Shown: piece by piece, positions 11,176 through 20,669 of the stretch
How the letters are laid out: each line of letters opens with the position of its first letter
Position numbering within the stretch: the stretch's first letter is position 1
Source of the DNA: Candidatus Mycolicibacterium alkanivorans
GTDB lineage: Bacteria; Actinomycetota; Actinomycetes; Mycobacteriales; Mycobacteriaceae
Reading direction: 5' to 3'
Length of the DNA stretch: 64,000 nucleotides
Assembly: GCF_022760805.1 (NCBI RefSeq)
Contig: NZ_JAIVFL010000001.1
Location: forward strand, 3,720,001-3,784,000
The notes under the pieces: model-generated
The model's database searches: none
The model's input: only the letters and a program-made list of their open reading frames with translations
Told to the model about the DNA's origin: nothing
Made by a program: the position numbers and the translations under genes

Positions 11176-12123
11176 TCAGGAGCTGATGCGCCGCTCGGCG
11201 ACCACGGACTCGACCAGTGAGCGCAGGTGGGTGTTGACGGCCTCGGGGTGCTCGAGGATCGCGCAGTGACCGCCGGGCATTTCCACCAGGTCGACGAGGT
11301 TGGGTGCCGCCTGCGCGATCTTGCGGGCCTGACACATCGGCAGCAGCCGGTCATCGGTGGAGCCGATCACCAGCGTGGGGACAGTGAGAGCGGTGAGGTC
11401 GATGTGGCGTGGACCCATCTCCTCGACGAGCACCCGCGCCCAGGCCCCGCGACCGGCGGCCGGGGTGGTCGCGAACAGCTCGTGAACGAAGTCGGCGATC
11501 GTCGGATCGGCCTCGGCCCCGACGGCCATCATCGCGACGAACCAGCGACTGCCGGGCTGAGCCCCCCGGAACAGCGGTGCCCCACCGAAGACCTTGATCA
11601 TCCGCCGCGCGGCCACCGACCTGCCGGCGGCCAGCAGCGGCGGCACCCGCAGCAGGTTGATCTCCTCCAGCAGGTCGCCGGTGGTGGTGTTGATCAGCGC
11701 CACGGCGTCGGCGCGTTCGCAGACGCGGTCGCGGTGCCGCTCAGCCCACGAGCTGATCGCGATCCCGCCCATCGAGTGCCCGGCGATGACCGCGCGCTCC
11801 GCCGGCCGCAGCGTGGCGGCCAGCACGGCGTCCAGGTCGGAGGCCAGGTGGTCCAGGCTGTAGGAGGACGGGTGCGGCTGGCCGCTGCGGCCGTGCCCCC
11901 GCTGGTCGTAGGCGATCACGCGGTAGTCGCGGGCGAGGTCGTTGATCTGCTCATGCCAGACCCGAAGGGCGCAGGTGATGCCGTGGGCCAGGACGATCGG
12001 GTAACCGTCCTCCGGGCCGAAGACCTCGGTGTGCAGGCGGGTTCCGTCGGCCGCGCGGACCTTGACGGTCCGGCCCGACGGCAGCTTGGGGCCACCGATC
12101 GTGGCTACCTGAGACGCTGACAT
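11176..12123 (-). CDS. alpha/beta-fold hydrolase
   Basis: A 315-residue single-domain serine hydrolase, presumably cytoplasmic since no signal peptide is visible. Nucleophile elbow G-H-S-M-G-G with Ser about 117; oxyanion segment LAHGIT near residue 46; acid in GSTDDRLL and His in PGGHCAIL complete the triad. The closest general resemblance is to mycobacterial epoxide-hydrolase/haloperoxidase-like proteins, but the substrate cannot be read from sequence. The ATG has a TAGGAG ribosome-binding site 5 bases upstream. It stands alone, convergent to nuoN. Confidence 0.85.
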   Translation of the reverse strand: MSASQVATIGGPKLPSGRTVKVRAADGTRLHTEVFGPEDGYPIVLAHGITCALRVWHEQINDLARDYRVIAYDQRGHGRSGQPHPSSYSLDHLASDLDAVLAATLRPAERAVIAGHSMGGIAISSWAERHRDRVCERADAVALINTTTGDLLEEINLLRVPPLLAAGRSVAARRMIKVFGGAPLFRGAQPGSRWFVAMMAVGAEADPTIADFVHELFATTPAAGRGAWARVLVEEMGPRHIDLTALTVPTLVIGSTDDRLLPMCQARKIAQAAPNLVDLVEMPGGHCAILEHPEAVNTHLRSLVESVVAERRISS

Positions 12124-12307
12124 GGTGACTCCTAGGCGGTGCGGCGACGCTGCCGCACCGGAGCAATAGAGTAACCGCCAGCTGGCCTAAAACTCGATTC
12201 CAGGCCGCGTCGTTACCGCACCGTGCCCGCTCCTAGAGGATGACCCGGTGACCGCCCGCCCAGTTACCCCTGTGCCTGGGCCCGAAAAGCGCTGGGGCTG
12301 AGTGAGT

Positions 12308-13378
12308 TCACCCGCCGGCCGAGAAACGCTCGGCGTGGATCTGGTCTTCAGGTACGCCTACGGCGGTCAGTGCGGCGTGGGCCGCCTCGACCATCGGCGG
12401 CGGCCCGCAGACGTACACGTCGGGCCACTCGTCGAGTTTGGCGGCCTCAGCCGCCGCCAGGTCGACGGGATTGCCGGTGGCCCCGGACCATTGCGGGTCG
12501 GGATGCCACACCACGGTGTCGTACCGGAAGTCCGGCAGCGAGTCGGCGAGCGCCTGCAGTTCCTCCTGCGCGAACACCTCGGTGTGGCGGGTGACCCCGA
12601 AGAACATGCGCGCGGGCTGTGGGTCCCCCCATTCGGCCATCCGGCGCACCATCGACAACAGCGGTGCCAGCCCGGTGCCGCCGGCCAGGAACCAGCGTGG
12701 CCGAAGCCCGTTCTCCACCAGCCCGAAATCACCGGTGGCCGACGAGACGGTGAGCTTGTCACCGACAACGGCGGCGCCGACGAGGTACTCCGACATCGCC
12801 CCGCCGGGCAACAGCCGGATGTAGAACTCCAGGTCGCCGTCCCAGTTGGCGACGTTGGCCGGCGAGTAGGCGCGCCGGGCGTCGCGGCCGGGGACGGAGA
12901 TGCGTACGAATTGGCCGGATTCGAAGTCCGCCGAGCAGGACTCGCCGGCGTCGTCGAGCAGCGTCAGCCGCAGCCGCATCACCGCCTCGGCGACCCGGTC
13001 CAGACCGGTGACGCGGGCCTGGTGGCGGGTCGGCGGTGCGGTGACGATCTGGCCGCTGTCGTACGGCAGATCGATGCGGCAGTCCCGGCGGGGGAAGGTG
13101 CGGCACAACAGGATCCCGCCGTCCTCCTCCGGTGTCTCGATGACGTCGGGATCGTGGTCGCCCATCTCCACCCTCCCATCGGAGAGCACTGCCGAGCAGG
13201 CCCCGCAGCCGCCGGCCTGGCAGGCTGATTTCAGCACCAGGCCGGATCCCTCGGCTGCTGCGAGAACCGTTGTCTGCGAGTCACATCGGACGGTGGACTC
13301 CTCGCCGTCGGTGGTGACCAGGACGACGTCGTAGCACTCCAGTTCGGTGCTCACCGGCCGGTCGGCGATCTCGGTCAT
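12308..13378 (-). CDS. hcr: ferredoxin-FAD/NAD(P)H reductase, likely Hcp reductase
   Basis: A 356-residue electron-transfer protein. An N-terminal plant-type [2Fe-2S] domain has Cys 53, 58, 61 and 92 (C-x4-C-x2-C-x30-C). It is followed by an FAD-binding domain with the RxYSPAN motif and an NAD(P)H-binding domain with GGTGLAPLLS and the CGPPPMVE end motif. Domain order matches benzoate- or methane-monooxygenase-type reductases, whereas E. coli Hcr carries its ferredoxin domain at the C-terminus. Its ATG overlaps the hcp stop (TGATG), so the two are translationally coupled, and I infer it reduces Hcp. The symbol is given by context; orthology to E. coli hcr is not claimed. Confidence 0.8.
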   Translation of the reverse strand: MTEIADRPVSTELECYDVVLVTTDGEESTVRCDSQTTVLAAAEGSGLVLKSACQAGGCGACSAVLSDGRVEMGDHDPDVIETPEEDGGILLCRTFPRRDCRIDLPYDSGQIVTAPPTRHQARVTGLDRVAEAVMRLRLTLLDDAGESCSADFESGQFVRISVPGRDARRAYSPANVANWDGDLEFYIRLLPGGAMSEYLVGAAVVGDKLTVSSATGDFGLVENGLRPRWFLAGGTGLAPLLSMVRRMAEWGDPQPARMFFGVTRHTEVFAQEELQALADSLPDFRYDTVVWHPDPQWSGATGNPVDLAAAEAAKLDEWPDVYVCGPPPMVEAAHAALTAVGVPEDQIHAERFSAGG

Positions 13379-15060
13379 CAGGCACCCGCCATGGCGTCGG
13401 CGAGGTCTTGGGCCGGGTCTCCGATCGGCTTGAGCGCGAACTTGTCCACGAGGATGTCGACGACGGCCGGGGTGAGGAATGCCGGCAGGGTCGGCCCGAG
13501 GCGGATATTGCGGATCCCCAGTGACAGCAGGGTCAGCAGCACCGCGGCGGCCTTCTGCTCGAACCACGACACGAACAAGCTCAGCGGCAGGTCGTTGACA
13601 CCGCAGTCGAAGGCGTCGGCCAGCGCCAACGCGATCTGGACCGCCGAGTAGCTGTCGTTGCACTGGCCGACGTCGAGCAGTCGGGGGATGCCGCCGATCT
13701 CGCCGAACTCATGGGTGTTGAAGCGGTACTTATTGCAGCCCAACGTCATCAGCACGGTGTCCGCCGGGGCGTGGTCGGCGACGTCGGTGTAATAGTTGCG
13801 TCCCGGCGCGGCGCCGTCGCAGCCGCCGATGAGCAGGAACCGTCTGATCGCACCGTCTTTGACGGCCTGGATGACGGTGTCGGCGACCGAGAGCACCGCG
13901 TCGCGCCCGAAGCCGGTGGTGACGGTCTCCGCCGGTGCGTCGGCGGTGAAGCCGGGCAGCGACAGCGCGGCCTTGACCATCAGCGACAGGTCAGAGCTGT
14001 CGAGATGACGGATCCCGGGCCAACCGACCGGTCCGAGGGTGAAGATCCGGTTGCGGTAGGCCGGCTGCGGCTCGATCAGGCAGTTGGATGTCATCACGAT
14101 CGGGCCGGGGAAGGCGGTGAAGTCGCGCTGCTGGTCCTGCCAGGCGCCGCCGTAGTTGCCGACCAGGTGGCGGTACTTGTGCAACTCGGGGTAGCCGTGG
14201 GCGGGCAGCATCTCGCCGTGGGTGTAGACGTTGATGCCGGCGCCTTCGGTGGCCTCGAGGATGCGGGCCAGGTCGTGCAGGTCGTGGCCGGACACCAGGA
14301 TGGCTTTGCCGGCCACCGGGGTGACCCGTACCGGGGTGGGCACCGGGCTGCCGAAGCTGCCGGTGTTGGCGGCGTCGAGCATCGCCATCACGTCGAGGTT
14401 CAGCGCGCCGAGGTTCAAGGCATGGCCCAGCAGGGCGTCGGCGTCGGCGGGCTGATCGGCCAGAAACGCCAGCGCGGATTCGATTCCCGCGTCGGTCTCG
14501 TCGGTGCGGTAGCCCAACGCGTGGGCGTGGTGGGCGTAGGCGCAGACACCCTTGAGGCCGTAGAGGTTGAGGTTGCGCAGACCCACCACATCGGCTCCGA
14601 CGGTGGCCAGTCCGGCATCGACGCCGACGGTGGCGCCCTGGGCGACCACACCGGAAATCGTTGCAGCTGGCTCGAATTGGGCCGGTCCGGCGAGGGCCTC
14701 GGGTTCCACGCCGGCCGCCCGTGCGGCGTTCTCGTAGGCCAGCTTCGCCGTTTCGCGCATGGCCACGGCGTCGGAGATCAGCGCCATGAACCGGGTGGCG
14801 TTGAAGTTGACATTGGTCAGCGTGGTGAACAGGTCGAAGGAGGCGTGGGCGGCGAAGACCGGGTCGGGCGCGCCGAGCTGACGGGCCTTCTGCGCGTACT
14901 GGCCGATGCCGAGGTTGACGTGGACCAGGACGTCCTGCAGCGCCGCCGTCGTGGCGTCCTTGCCGCAGTTGCCCTTGGTCGCCGAGCAACCGAAGCTCAG
15001 CAGGTTCGGACGGTCAGGGGAAGCGGTGCGGTCGGTCTGTTCGCACTGGTAGCAAAACAT
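13378..15060 (-). CDS. hcp: hybrid cluster protein (hydroxylamine/NO reductase)
   Basis: A 560-residue Hcp. In other bacteria this enzyme reduces nitric oxide to nitrous oxide and was earlier described as a hydroxylamine reductase; it protects against nitrosative stress. The N-terminus MFCYQCEQT and [11 protein letters not shown] give cluster Cys 3, 6, 25 and 32. The middle spacing (x18) is longer than the x11 of E. coli Hcp. Hybrid-cluster ligand regions follow, including a GHDLHDL segment, [22 protein letters not shown] and [11 protein letters not shown]. It is coupled to the reductase downstream, with an FNR-type box about 70 bases upstream of the ATG and a Crp/Fnr regulator just beyond. 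Confidence 0.93.
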   Translation of the reverse strand: MFCYQCEQTDRTASPDRPNLLSFGCSATKGNCGKDATTAALQDVLVHVNLGIGQYAQKARQLGAPDPVFAAHASFDLFTTLTNVNFNATRFMALISDAVAMRETAKLAYENAARAAGVEPEALAGPAQFEPAATISGVVAQGATVGVDAGLATVGADVVGLRNLNLYGLKGVCAYAHHAHALGYRTDETDAGIESALAFLADQPADADALLGHALNLGALNLDVMAMLDAANTGSFGSPVPTPVRVTPVAGKAILVSGHDLHDLARILEATEGAGINVYTHGEMLPAHGYPELHKYRHLVGNYGGAWQDQQRDFTAFPGPIVMTSNCLIEPQPAYRNRIFTLGPVGWPGIRHLDSSDLSLMVKAALSLPGFTADAPAETVTTGFGRDAVLSVADTVIQAVKDGAIRRFLLIGGCDGAAPGRNYYTDVADHAPADTVLMTLGCNKYRFNTHEFGEIGGIPRLLDVGQCNDSYSAVQIALALADAFDCGVNDLPLSLFVSWFEQKAAAVLLTLLSLGIRNIRLGPTLPAFLTPAVVDILVDKFALKPIGDPAQDLADAMAGA

Positions 15061-15123
15061 CGGGTCTCCTCGGCGATGAGCGGTTGACGTGGCTCACGCT
15101 ATGGACCGGCGAAACGGGCAACC

Positions 15124-15137
15124 TTGACCTAGATCAA
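15124..15137 (-). promoter_or_regulatory. FNR/DNR-type operator upstream of hcp
   Basis: The 14-base sequence TTGACCTAGATCAA matches the TTGAT-N4-ATCAA FNR-family consensus with one mismatch. It is centred about 70 bases upstream of the hcp start, in the gap between hcp and the Crp/Fnr regulator gene. The regulator's recognition helix has the E-x2-S-R residues that read TTGA in FNR, so the site and the protein fit together. Confidence 0.7.
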
Positions 15138-15156
15138 GCCGAGTATGTGCGCTCGG

Positions 15157-15900
15157 TCACACGATGGACTGGTCGCGGGAGTAGGCGTCCAATGCCGCGA
15201 CGTCGGGGACTCGTAGCACCGAGCCGTCGACGGAGACGAGTCCCGCCGAGGTCAGGGTGCGCATCGCTCGCGAGAACGTCTCGGGCGTCATTCCGAGTCG
15301 GGAGGCCAGCACGTGCTTGAGAGCCGGCAGTTCGATGCTGGACGCCTGCGGGGCGACCGGGGCGGCATCGGTCACCGAGGATGCCTCACCGTCGAGGTGA
15401 TAGGACCCGGCGCCGACCGCGCCGAGCACGAACGCCACGATCCGCTGCGTTGCCGACTGCAGGGACAACATCGCGATGTCCTGGACCTTGGATTGGAGTC
15501 GCTTGGCCATCGACGCCAGCATGATGCGTGCCATCGACGGATCCTCGTCGAGCACCCGGTCGACCGCGCCGACCGGGACGAAGACCAGGTCGGTGTCGGC
15601 CAGTGCGGTGGCGTCCACCGGATACGGCTCGCGCAGGAACATCACCGCATGCCCGAAAGCGCTTCCCGGACTGAGGATTTCCAGCACCTTCACCAGACCC
15701 TCGGAGTTGGACACCGAAAGTTGCATCCGGCCCTCGCGCACGATGTAAAAGCCGGTCGACGGGGTGCCGCGGCGAAACAGCACCTGACCGGCGGGCAGGA
15801 AGATCGACCGACTCTCGGCGGCGAGGAAGTCCACGTGCGCGCCGTCCAGGCCACCGAACATCGGCGCCGAAGCGATCGCCTGCCGCACGTCCCCATTCAT
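15157..15900 (-). CDS. Crp/Fnr-family transcription regulator (HcpR/DNR-like by context)
   Basis: A 247-residue protein with an N-terminal cyclic-nucleotide-binding-type beta barrel (about residues 15-120), a dimerisation helix and a C-terminal winged helix (about 170-240). The recognition helix reads MTPETFSRAM, with the E-T-x-S-R pattern of FNR. The protein contains no cysteine, so it cannot hold an FNR-type [4Fe-4S] cluster. The cAMP pocket signature PRAATV is absent; its place reads PYPVDATA. NO-sensing DNR/HcpR proteins have these properties, so I infer nitrosative sensing and control of hcp-hcr. ATG 15900 is chosen because the barrel starts shortly after it; the frame is open further upstream. 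Confidence 0.78.
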   Translation of the reverse strand: MNGDVRQAIASAPMFGGLDGAHVDFLAAESRSIFLPAGQVLFRRGTPSTGFYIVREGRMQLSVSNSEGLVKVLEILSPGSAFGHAVMFLREPYPVDATALADTDLVFVPVGAVDRVLDEDPSMARIMLASMAKRLQSKVQDIAMLSLQSATQRIVAFVLGAVGAGSYHLDGEASSVTDAAPVAPQASSIELPALKHVLASRLGMTPETFSRAMRTLTSAGLVSVDGSVLRVPDVAALDAYSRDQSIV

Positions 15901-15970
15901 CGGAGGCGACGCTACCGTTTCCGGGGCCCGCTTGGGCGAATGACGGGGATCGGGCACGCTGGTGCTCACG

Positions 15971-18505
15971 ATGACCGCTCCCCTACTCAGCGATCCCGGC
16001 GACCTGACCGCACTGCGCGCGAGCGGCGCCGATCCCGACGGGCTGTTCGTCTCCTTCGCCGCGTGGGCGGAGCGGTGCGGCACCACGCTGTACCCCGCAC
16101 AGGAGGAAGCGCTGATGGAGTTGGTCAGCGGCGCCAACGTCGTGTTGGCGACACCGACCGGTTCGGGCAAGTCACTGGTGGCCACCGGGGCGCTGTACGC
16201 AGCGGTCGCCGCGGGCCGGCGCAGCTACTACACCGCGCCGATCAAGGCATTGGTCAGCGAGAAGTTCTTCGCCCTGTGCGAGGTCTTCGGCGCCGCCAAC
16301 GTCGGCATGCTCACCGGTGACGCCGCGGTCAACGCGGGCGCGCCGATCATCGCCTGCACCGCGGAGGTCCTGGCCAACATCGCACTACGCGAGGGAGCCG
16401 GCGCCGACATCGGCCTGGTGGTCATGGACGAGTTCCACTTCTACGGCGACCCCGACCGAGGCTGGGCGTGGCAGGTGCCGCTGCTGGAACTGCCGCGCGC
16501 ACAATTCCTGCTGATGTCGGCGACCCTGGGCGACGTCACGTTCCTGCGTGAAGACCTCACCCGACGCACTGGCCGCGCCACGGCGCTGATCGCCAATGCC
16601 GAACGGCCGGTCCCGCTCTTCTATTCGTATGCGACCACGCCGATGCACGAGACCATCGGCGACCTGCTCGACACCAAGCAGGCGCCCATCTACGTCGTCC
16701 ACTTCACCCAGGTCTCAGCGCTGGAGCGGGCGCAGGCGCTGATGAGCGTCAACGTGTGCAGCAAGGAGGAGAAGGCCGCGATTGCCGAGTTGATCGGCGG
16801 GTTCCGGTTCTCGTCGGCCTTCGGAGCGACGCTGTCGCGGTTGGTTCGCCACGGAATCGGCGTTCACCACGCCGGGATGCTGCCCAAATACCGGCGCCTG
16901 GTCGAGCAGCTTGCCCAGGCCGGCCTGCTCAAAGTCATCTGCGGCACAGACACTCTCGGCGTCGGCATCAACGTACCGATCCGAACCGTCGTCTTCTCGG
17001 CGTTGTCGAAGTACGACGGAACCCGCACCAGGCTGCTCAACGCCCGCGAGTTCCACCAGATCGCCGGACGCGCCGGGCGGGCCGGCTACGACACCGCAGG
17101 CACCGTCGTCGTTCAGGCACCCGAGCACGAGGTGGAGAACCTCAAGCAGTTCGCGAAGGTGGCCGATGACCCGAAGAGGCGCCGGAAACTGGTGCGCCGC
17201 AAGGTCCCCGAGGGCATGGTGCCGTGGAGCGAGTCCACCATGATCCGACTGGTCGACGCCTCCCCCGAGCCGTTGACGTCCAACATGCGGGTGTCGACAG
17301 CGATGATCCTCGACGTCGTCGACCGACCAGGAGATCCGTTCGTTGCGATGCGCCGGCTGCTCACCGAGAACCACGAGCCACGCAAGCGTCAGCTTGCCCA
17401 CATCCGTGAGGCGGTCGGCATTGCGCGCTCGTTGTTGCAGGCCGGTATCCTCGAGCGCCTCGACGAACCGGAACCCGACGGCCGCCGCTACCGGCTGACC
17501 GTCGACCTGCCGCCCGACTTCGCCCTCAACCAGCCCCTGTCGACATTCGCGCTCGCCGCGATCGAGGTGCTCGACACCGCGTCGGAAACCTATGCGCTGG
17601 ATGTTGTTTCGGTCATCGAGGCCACGCTGGAAGATCCGCGGCAAATTCTGGCCGCGCAGCTCAACAAGGCCAGGAGCGAGGCCGTGGCCCAGATGAAGGC
17701 CGACGGCATCGACTACGACGAGCGCATCGAACTGCTCGACGACGTCACCTATCCCAAGCCGCTCGACGAACTGCTGCGCCACGCCTTCGAGGTGTACCTG
17801 CAGAGCAACCCGTGGGCCGCCGACGGGCAGCTGTCGCCGAAGTCGGTGGTGCGCGAGATGTGGGAGCGGGCGTTCACCTTTCGCGAATTCGTCAGTGTCT
17901 ACGGGCTCACCCGTTCCGAAGGCGCGGTCCTGCGCTACCTCTCCGACGCCTTCAAGGCGCTGCGGTCCGGAGTGCCTGCCGCCGCGCGCACCGAGGATCT
18001 CACCGACCTCGTCGAGTGGCTCGGTGAGCTGGTGCGCCAAGTCGACTCGAGCCTGCTCGACGAGTGGGAGCAGCTCACCAACCCGGACCAGCCGCATGAC
18101 GTCCCGGTGGCGATGCCGGCCCGTCCGCGCCCGCTGACCGGCAACCAGCGGGCATTCACCGCCATGGTGCGTAACGCGTTGTTCCGGCGCGTCGAGCTGT
18201 TCGCCCGGCGCCGCTGGGCTGACCTCGGTGCGCTGGACGCCGGCGCCGGGTGGAGCGCCGAGCGCTGGGCAGAGGTCGTCGACGCGTACTTCGAAGAGCA
18301 CGACGACGTCGGCACCGGCGCCGACGCCCGCGGCCCGGCCCTGCTGGTCATCGACCGGGGGCCCGGGGTGTGGCGGGTACGTCAGATCCTCGACGACCCG
18401 GCCGGCGACCACGACTGGGGTTTCGAGGCCGAGGTGGACCTGGAGGCCTCCGATGAGGAAGGAATCGCCGTCATTCGGCTCCTCGACGCCGGTCGCCTGG
18501 ACTAG
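15971..18505 (+). CDS. Ski2-like DEAD/H-box helicase with large C-terminal extension
   Basis: An 844-residue superfamily 2 helicase. Walker A TPTGSGKS is at residues 61-68, motif II is DEFH at 153-156, motif III is SAT, and the C-terminal RecA motif reads QIAGRAGRAGYD. An additional region of about 400 residues follows and matches my recollection of the actinobacterial DUF3516 helicase family. The role is presumably RNA or DNA unwinding; the substrate is unknown. GTG 15962 is an in-frame alternative start. It is divergent from the Crp/Fnr gene, with 70 bases between the two start codons. Confidence 0.82.
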   Translation: MTAPLLSDPGDLTALRASGADPDGLFVSFAAWAERCGTTLYPAQEEALMELVSGANVVLATPTGSGKSLVATGALYAAVAAGRRSYYTAPIKALVSEKFFALCEVFGAANVGMLTGDAAVNAGAPIIACTAEVLANIALREGAGADIGLVVMDEFHFYGDPDRGWAWQVPLLELPRAQFLLMSATLGDVTFLREDLTRRTGRATALIANAERPVPLFYSYATTPMHETIGDLLDTKQAPIYVVHFTQVSALERAQALMSVNVCSKEEKAAIAELIGGFRFSSAFGATLSRLVRHGIGVHHAGMLPKYRRLVEQLAQAGLLKVICGTDTLGVGINVPIRTVVFSALSKYDGTRTRLLNAREFHQIAGRAGRAGYDTAGTVVVQAPEHEVENLKQFAKVADDPKRRRKLVRRKVPEGMVPWSESTMIRLVDASPEPLTSNMRVSTAMILDVVDRPGDPFVAMRRLLTENHEPRKRQLAHIREAVGIARSLLQAGILERLDEPEPDGRRYRLTVDLPPDFALNQPLSTFALAAIEVLDTASETYALDVVSVIEATLEDPRQILAAQLNKARSEAVAQMKADGIDYDERIELLDDVTYPKPLDELLRHAFEVYLQSNPWAADGQLSPKSVVREMWERAFTFREFVSVYGLTRSEGAVLRYLSDAFKALRSGVPAAARTEDLTDLVEWLGELVRQVDSSLLDEWEQLTNPDQPHDVPVAMPARPRPLTGNQRAFTAMVRNALFRRVELFARRRWADLGALDAGAGWSAERWAEVVDAYFEEHDDVGTGADARGPALLVIDRGPGVWRVRQILDDPAGDHDWGFEAEVDLEASDEEGIAVIRLLDAGRLD

Positions 18506-18606
18506 CCAGGGCACACGGCCACCGCGTCAGGTCGGCAGGCAGCGGCCGACGGCACACCGTCACGATTGGATGTTTTGGGTCCGCGGCAAATAGCATCAGC
18601 ACCGTA

Positions 18607-20250
18607 ATGACAGATCAAGACCTGGAAGTACGCGCTGCCCCGACCGGGCGCGCGGCAGACCGACTGGCGGCCGAAGCCGGGCGCCGCCGAACCTTCGCGG
18701 TGATCAGCCATCCCGACGCCGGTAAATCGACGCTGACCGAGGCGCTGGTTCTGCACGCCAAGGTCATCACCGAAGCGGGCGCGATCCACGGCAAGGCGGG
18801 TCGGCGCTCGACGGTCTCGGACTGGATGGAGATGGAGAAGGCCAGGGGCATTTCGATCACCTCCACAGCACTGCAGTTCCCCTACCGATCGCCGGACGGA
18901 CAGGACTGCGTCATCAACCTTCTCGACACCCCCGGGCACGCGGACTTCTCCGAAGACACCTACCGGGTGCTCAGTGCCGTCGACTGCGCGGTAATGCTCA
19001 TCGACGCGGCCAAGGGCCTGGAACCGCAGACGCTCAAGCTGTTTCAGGTGTGCCGTCACCGCGGGATCCCCATCCTGACGGTGATCAACAAATGGGACCG
19101 GCCGGGCCGGCACGCACTGGATCTTCTCGACGAGATCCACGACCGCATCGGACTCAAACCCATGCCGCTGACGTGGCCGGTCGGCATTGCCGGGGATTTC
19201 AAGGGCGTCCTGGATCGCCGCACCGGCAACTTCATCCGCTTCACCCGCACGGCCGGCGGTGCCACCGCCGCACCCGAGGAGCACATCCCGCCGGAACGCG
19301 CCCGGGACGCCGCTGGCGATGACTGGGTGAATGCGGTCGAAGAGTGCGAACTCCTGTCCGCCGACGGCGGTGACTACGACAACGACGCATTCCTGCGCGG
19401 AGACGCCACCCCGGTCCTGTTCACCTCGGCTGCACTGAATTTCGGCGTGAACCAACTCCTGGACACCCTGGTGCGGCTCGCGCCGCCACCGGGCGGGCAG
19501 CGCGACGTCGATGGCAACCTGCGGCCCGTCGATTCGCCGTTCAGTGCGTTCGTGTTCAAGGTGCAGGCTGGGATGGACTCCGCGCATCGTGACCGCATCG
19601 CCTACGCCCGGGTCTGCTCGGGCACCTTCGAGCGCGGCGACGTCCTGACCCATGCCGCGTCCGGCAAGCCGTTCGTCACCAAGTACGCGCAGTCGGTGTT
19701 CGGCCAGCAGCGCTCGACACTGGACAGCGCCTGGCCGGGCGACGTGATCGGGCTGGCCAACGCGGCCGCGCTGCGGCCGGGGGACACCCTCTTCCGCGAT
19801 GTGCCCATCCACTTTCCGCCCATCCCGAGCTTCTCCCCCGAGCATTTCGCAGTCGCCCGCGGCACCGACCCCAGCAAGCACAAGCAGTTCCGCAAGGGCA
19901 TCGAGCAGCTGGATCAAGAGGGCGTCGTGCAGGTCCTGCGGTCGGACCGGCGCGGCGATCAGGCACCCGTCCTGGCCGCCGTCGGCCCCATGCAATTCGA
20001 AGTCGCCAGCCACCGGATGGCCACGGAGTTCAACGCACCGATCTCGCTGGAGTCGCTGCCCTACACGGTCGCCCGCGCCATCGACCCCGACGATGCTGAG
20101 TTCGCGCAGAAGCAGGTGTCGATGGAGGTGCTCACCCGCACCGACGGTGTCATGCTGGCGCTGTTCACCACCAAATGGCGGCTGCAGGGCTTCTGTGAGG
20201 ACAACCCCGGCGTGAAGCTGCGCTCGCTGGTGGCCGCGGGCGACAACTGA
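18607..20250 (+). CDS. prfC: peptide chain release factor 3
   Basis: Translational GTPase RF3 (547 residues), which ejects RF1/RF2 from the ribosome after termination. G1 SHPDAGKST is at residues 34-42; the switch I region, G3 DTPGHADF and G4 NKWD are all intact. RF3-specific residues follow (GIAGDFKGVLDR, and PMQFEVASHRM toward the C-terminus). Full length for the family. RF3 has a patchy distribution among actinobacteria, and M. tuberculosis lacks a clear copy as far as I recall, which fits the accessory nature of this region. Confidence 0.93.
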   Translation: MTDQDLEVRAAPTGRAADRLAAEAGRRRTFAVISHPDAGKSTLTEALVLHAKVITEAGAIHGKAGRRSTVSDWMEMEKARGISITSTALQFPYRSPDGQDCVINLLDTPGHADFSEDTYRVLSAVDCAVMLIDAAKGLEPQTLKLFQVCRHRGIPILTVINKWDRPGRHALDLLDEIHDRIGLKPMPLTWPVGIAGDFKGVLDRRTGNFIRFTRTAGGATAAPEEHIPPERARDAAGDDWVNAVEECELLSADGGDYDNDAFLRGDATPVLFTSAALNFGVNQLLDTLVRLAPPPGGQRDVDGNLRPVDSPFSAFVFKVQAGMDSAHRDRIAYARVCSGTFERGDVLTHAASGKPFVTKYAQSVFGQQRSTLDSAWPGDVIGLANAAALRPGDTLFRDVPIHFPPIPSFSPEHFAVARGTDPSKHKQFRKGIEQLDQEGVVQVLRSDRRGDQAPVLAAVGPMQFEVASHRMATEFNAPISLESLPYTVARAIDPDDAEFAQKQVSMEVLTRTDGVMLALFTTKWRLQGFCEDNPGVKLRSLVAAGDN

Positions 20251-20254
20251 GCCG

Positions 20255-20551
20255 CTAGCCGACCGAGGCGCAGCCCACGTACGGGATGCAGCCGGTGGCC
20301 CCACCGGGACCGGCCGTACCGCTCGGGCCACCCGGGATGGCGCCGCTCGCCCCACCGGGGCCGGCACTACCGCCGGGACCGCCAGGAATCGCGCCGCCGG
20401 CTCCACCCGGGCCGGCCGTCGCCGTCGGGCAGGCCGTGCCGTCCGGGTTCACGCAGCCAGGATCGGCGATGGCCAGCGGAGCCGCCGCGATCGCCGCGGC
20501 TGCAGCACCGGCAAGAACAACAGATGTCAGAGAAATCGTCTTCAGTGCCAT
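20255..20551 (-). CDS. small exported Gly/Pro-repeat protein
   Basis: 98 residues from ATG 20551. A signal peptide is evident: MALK, a hydrophobic stretch to about residue 28, and a cleavage-like site PLAIA-DPG. The mature part has four Cys and nearly three copies of a 17-residue unit of the form AGPGGASGAIPGGPSGT (residues 46-62, 63-79, and 80-96, the last degenerate). Its function is unknown; the composition resembles small secreted mycobacterial repeat proteins. It is convergent with prfC, with only four bases between the stop codons. Confidence 0.7.
   Translation of the reverse strand: MALKTISLTSVVLAGAAAAAIAAAPLAIADPGCVNPDGTACPTATAGPGGAGGAIPGGPGGSAGPGGASGAIPGGPSGTAGPGGATGCIPYVGCASVG
20264..20416 (-). 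repeat. 51-bp tandem coding repeat, about three copies
   Basis: Codes for the 17-residue Gly/Pro/Ala units of the exported protein. The first two copies are closely similar and the third is diverged at its end. In-frame unit length means copy-number change would keep the reading frame. Confidence 0.65.
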
Positions 20552-20669
20552 GTATCGGGTGTACCCGCATCGCACAGAGTTTCACCCGTTATGCGCGTTC
20601 CGGAAGGCCAGCCCGCTGCGGGCGAGCACAAACGACAGCCGGGAAGAAGTTCCGCGGGCCCGGGGCTTC

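Noticed and set aside
15901..16185. Longer N-terminus for the Crp/Fnr regulator
   Set aside because: The upstream in-frame codons are antisense to the helicase gene and low-complexity; the beta barrel begins just after ATG 15900.
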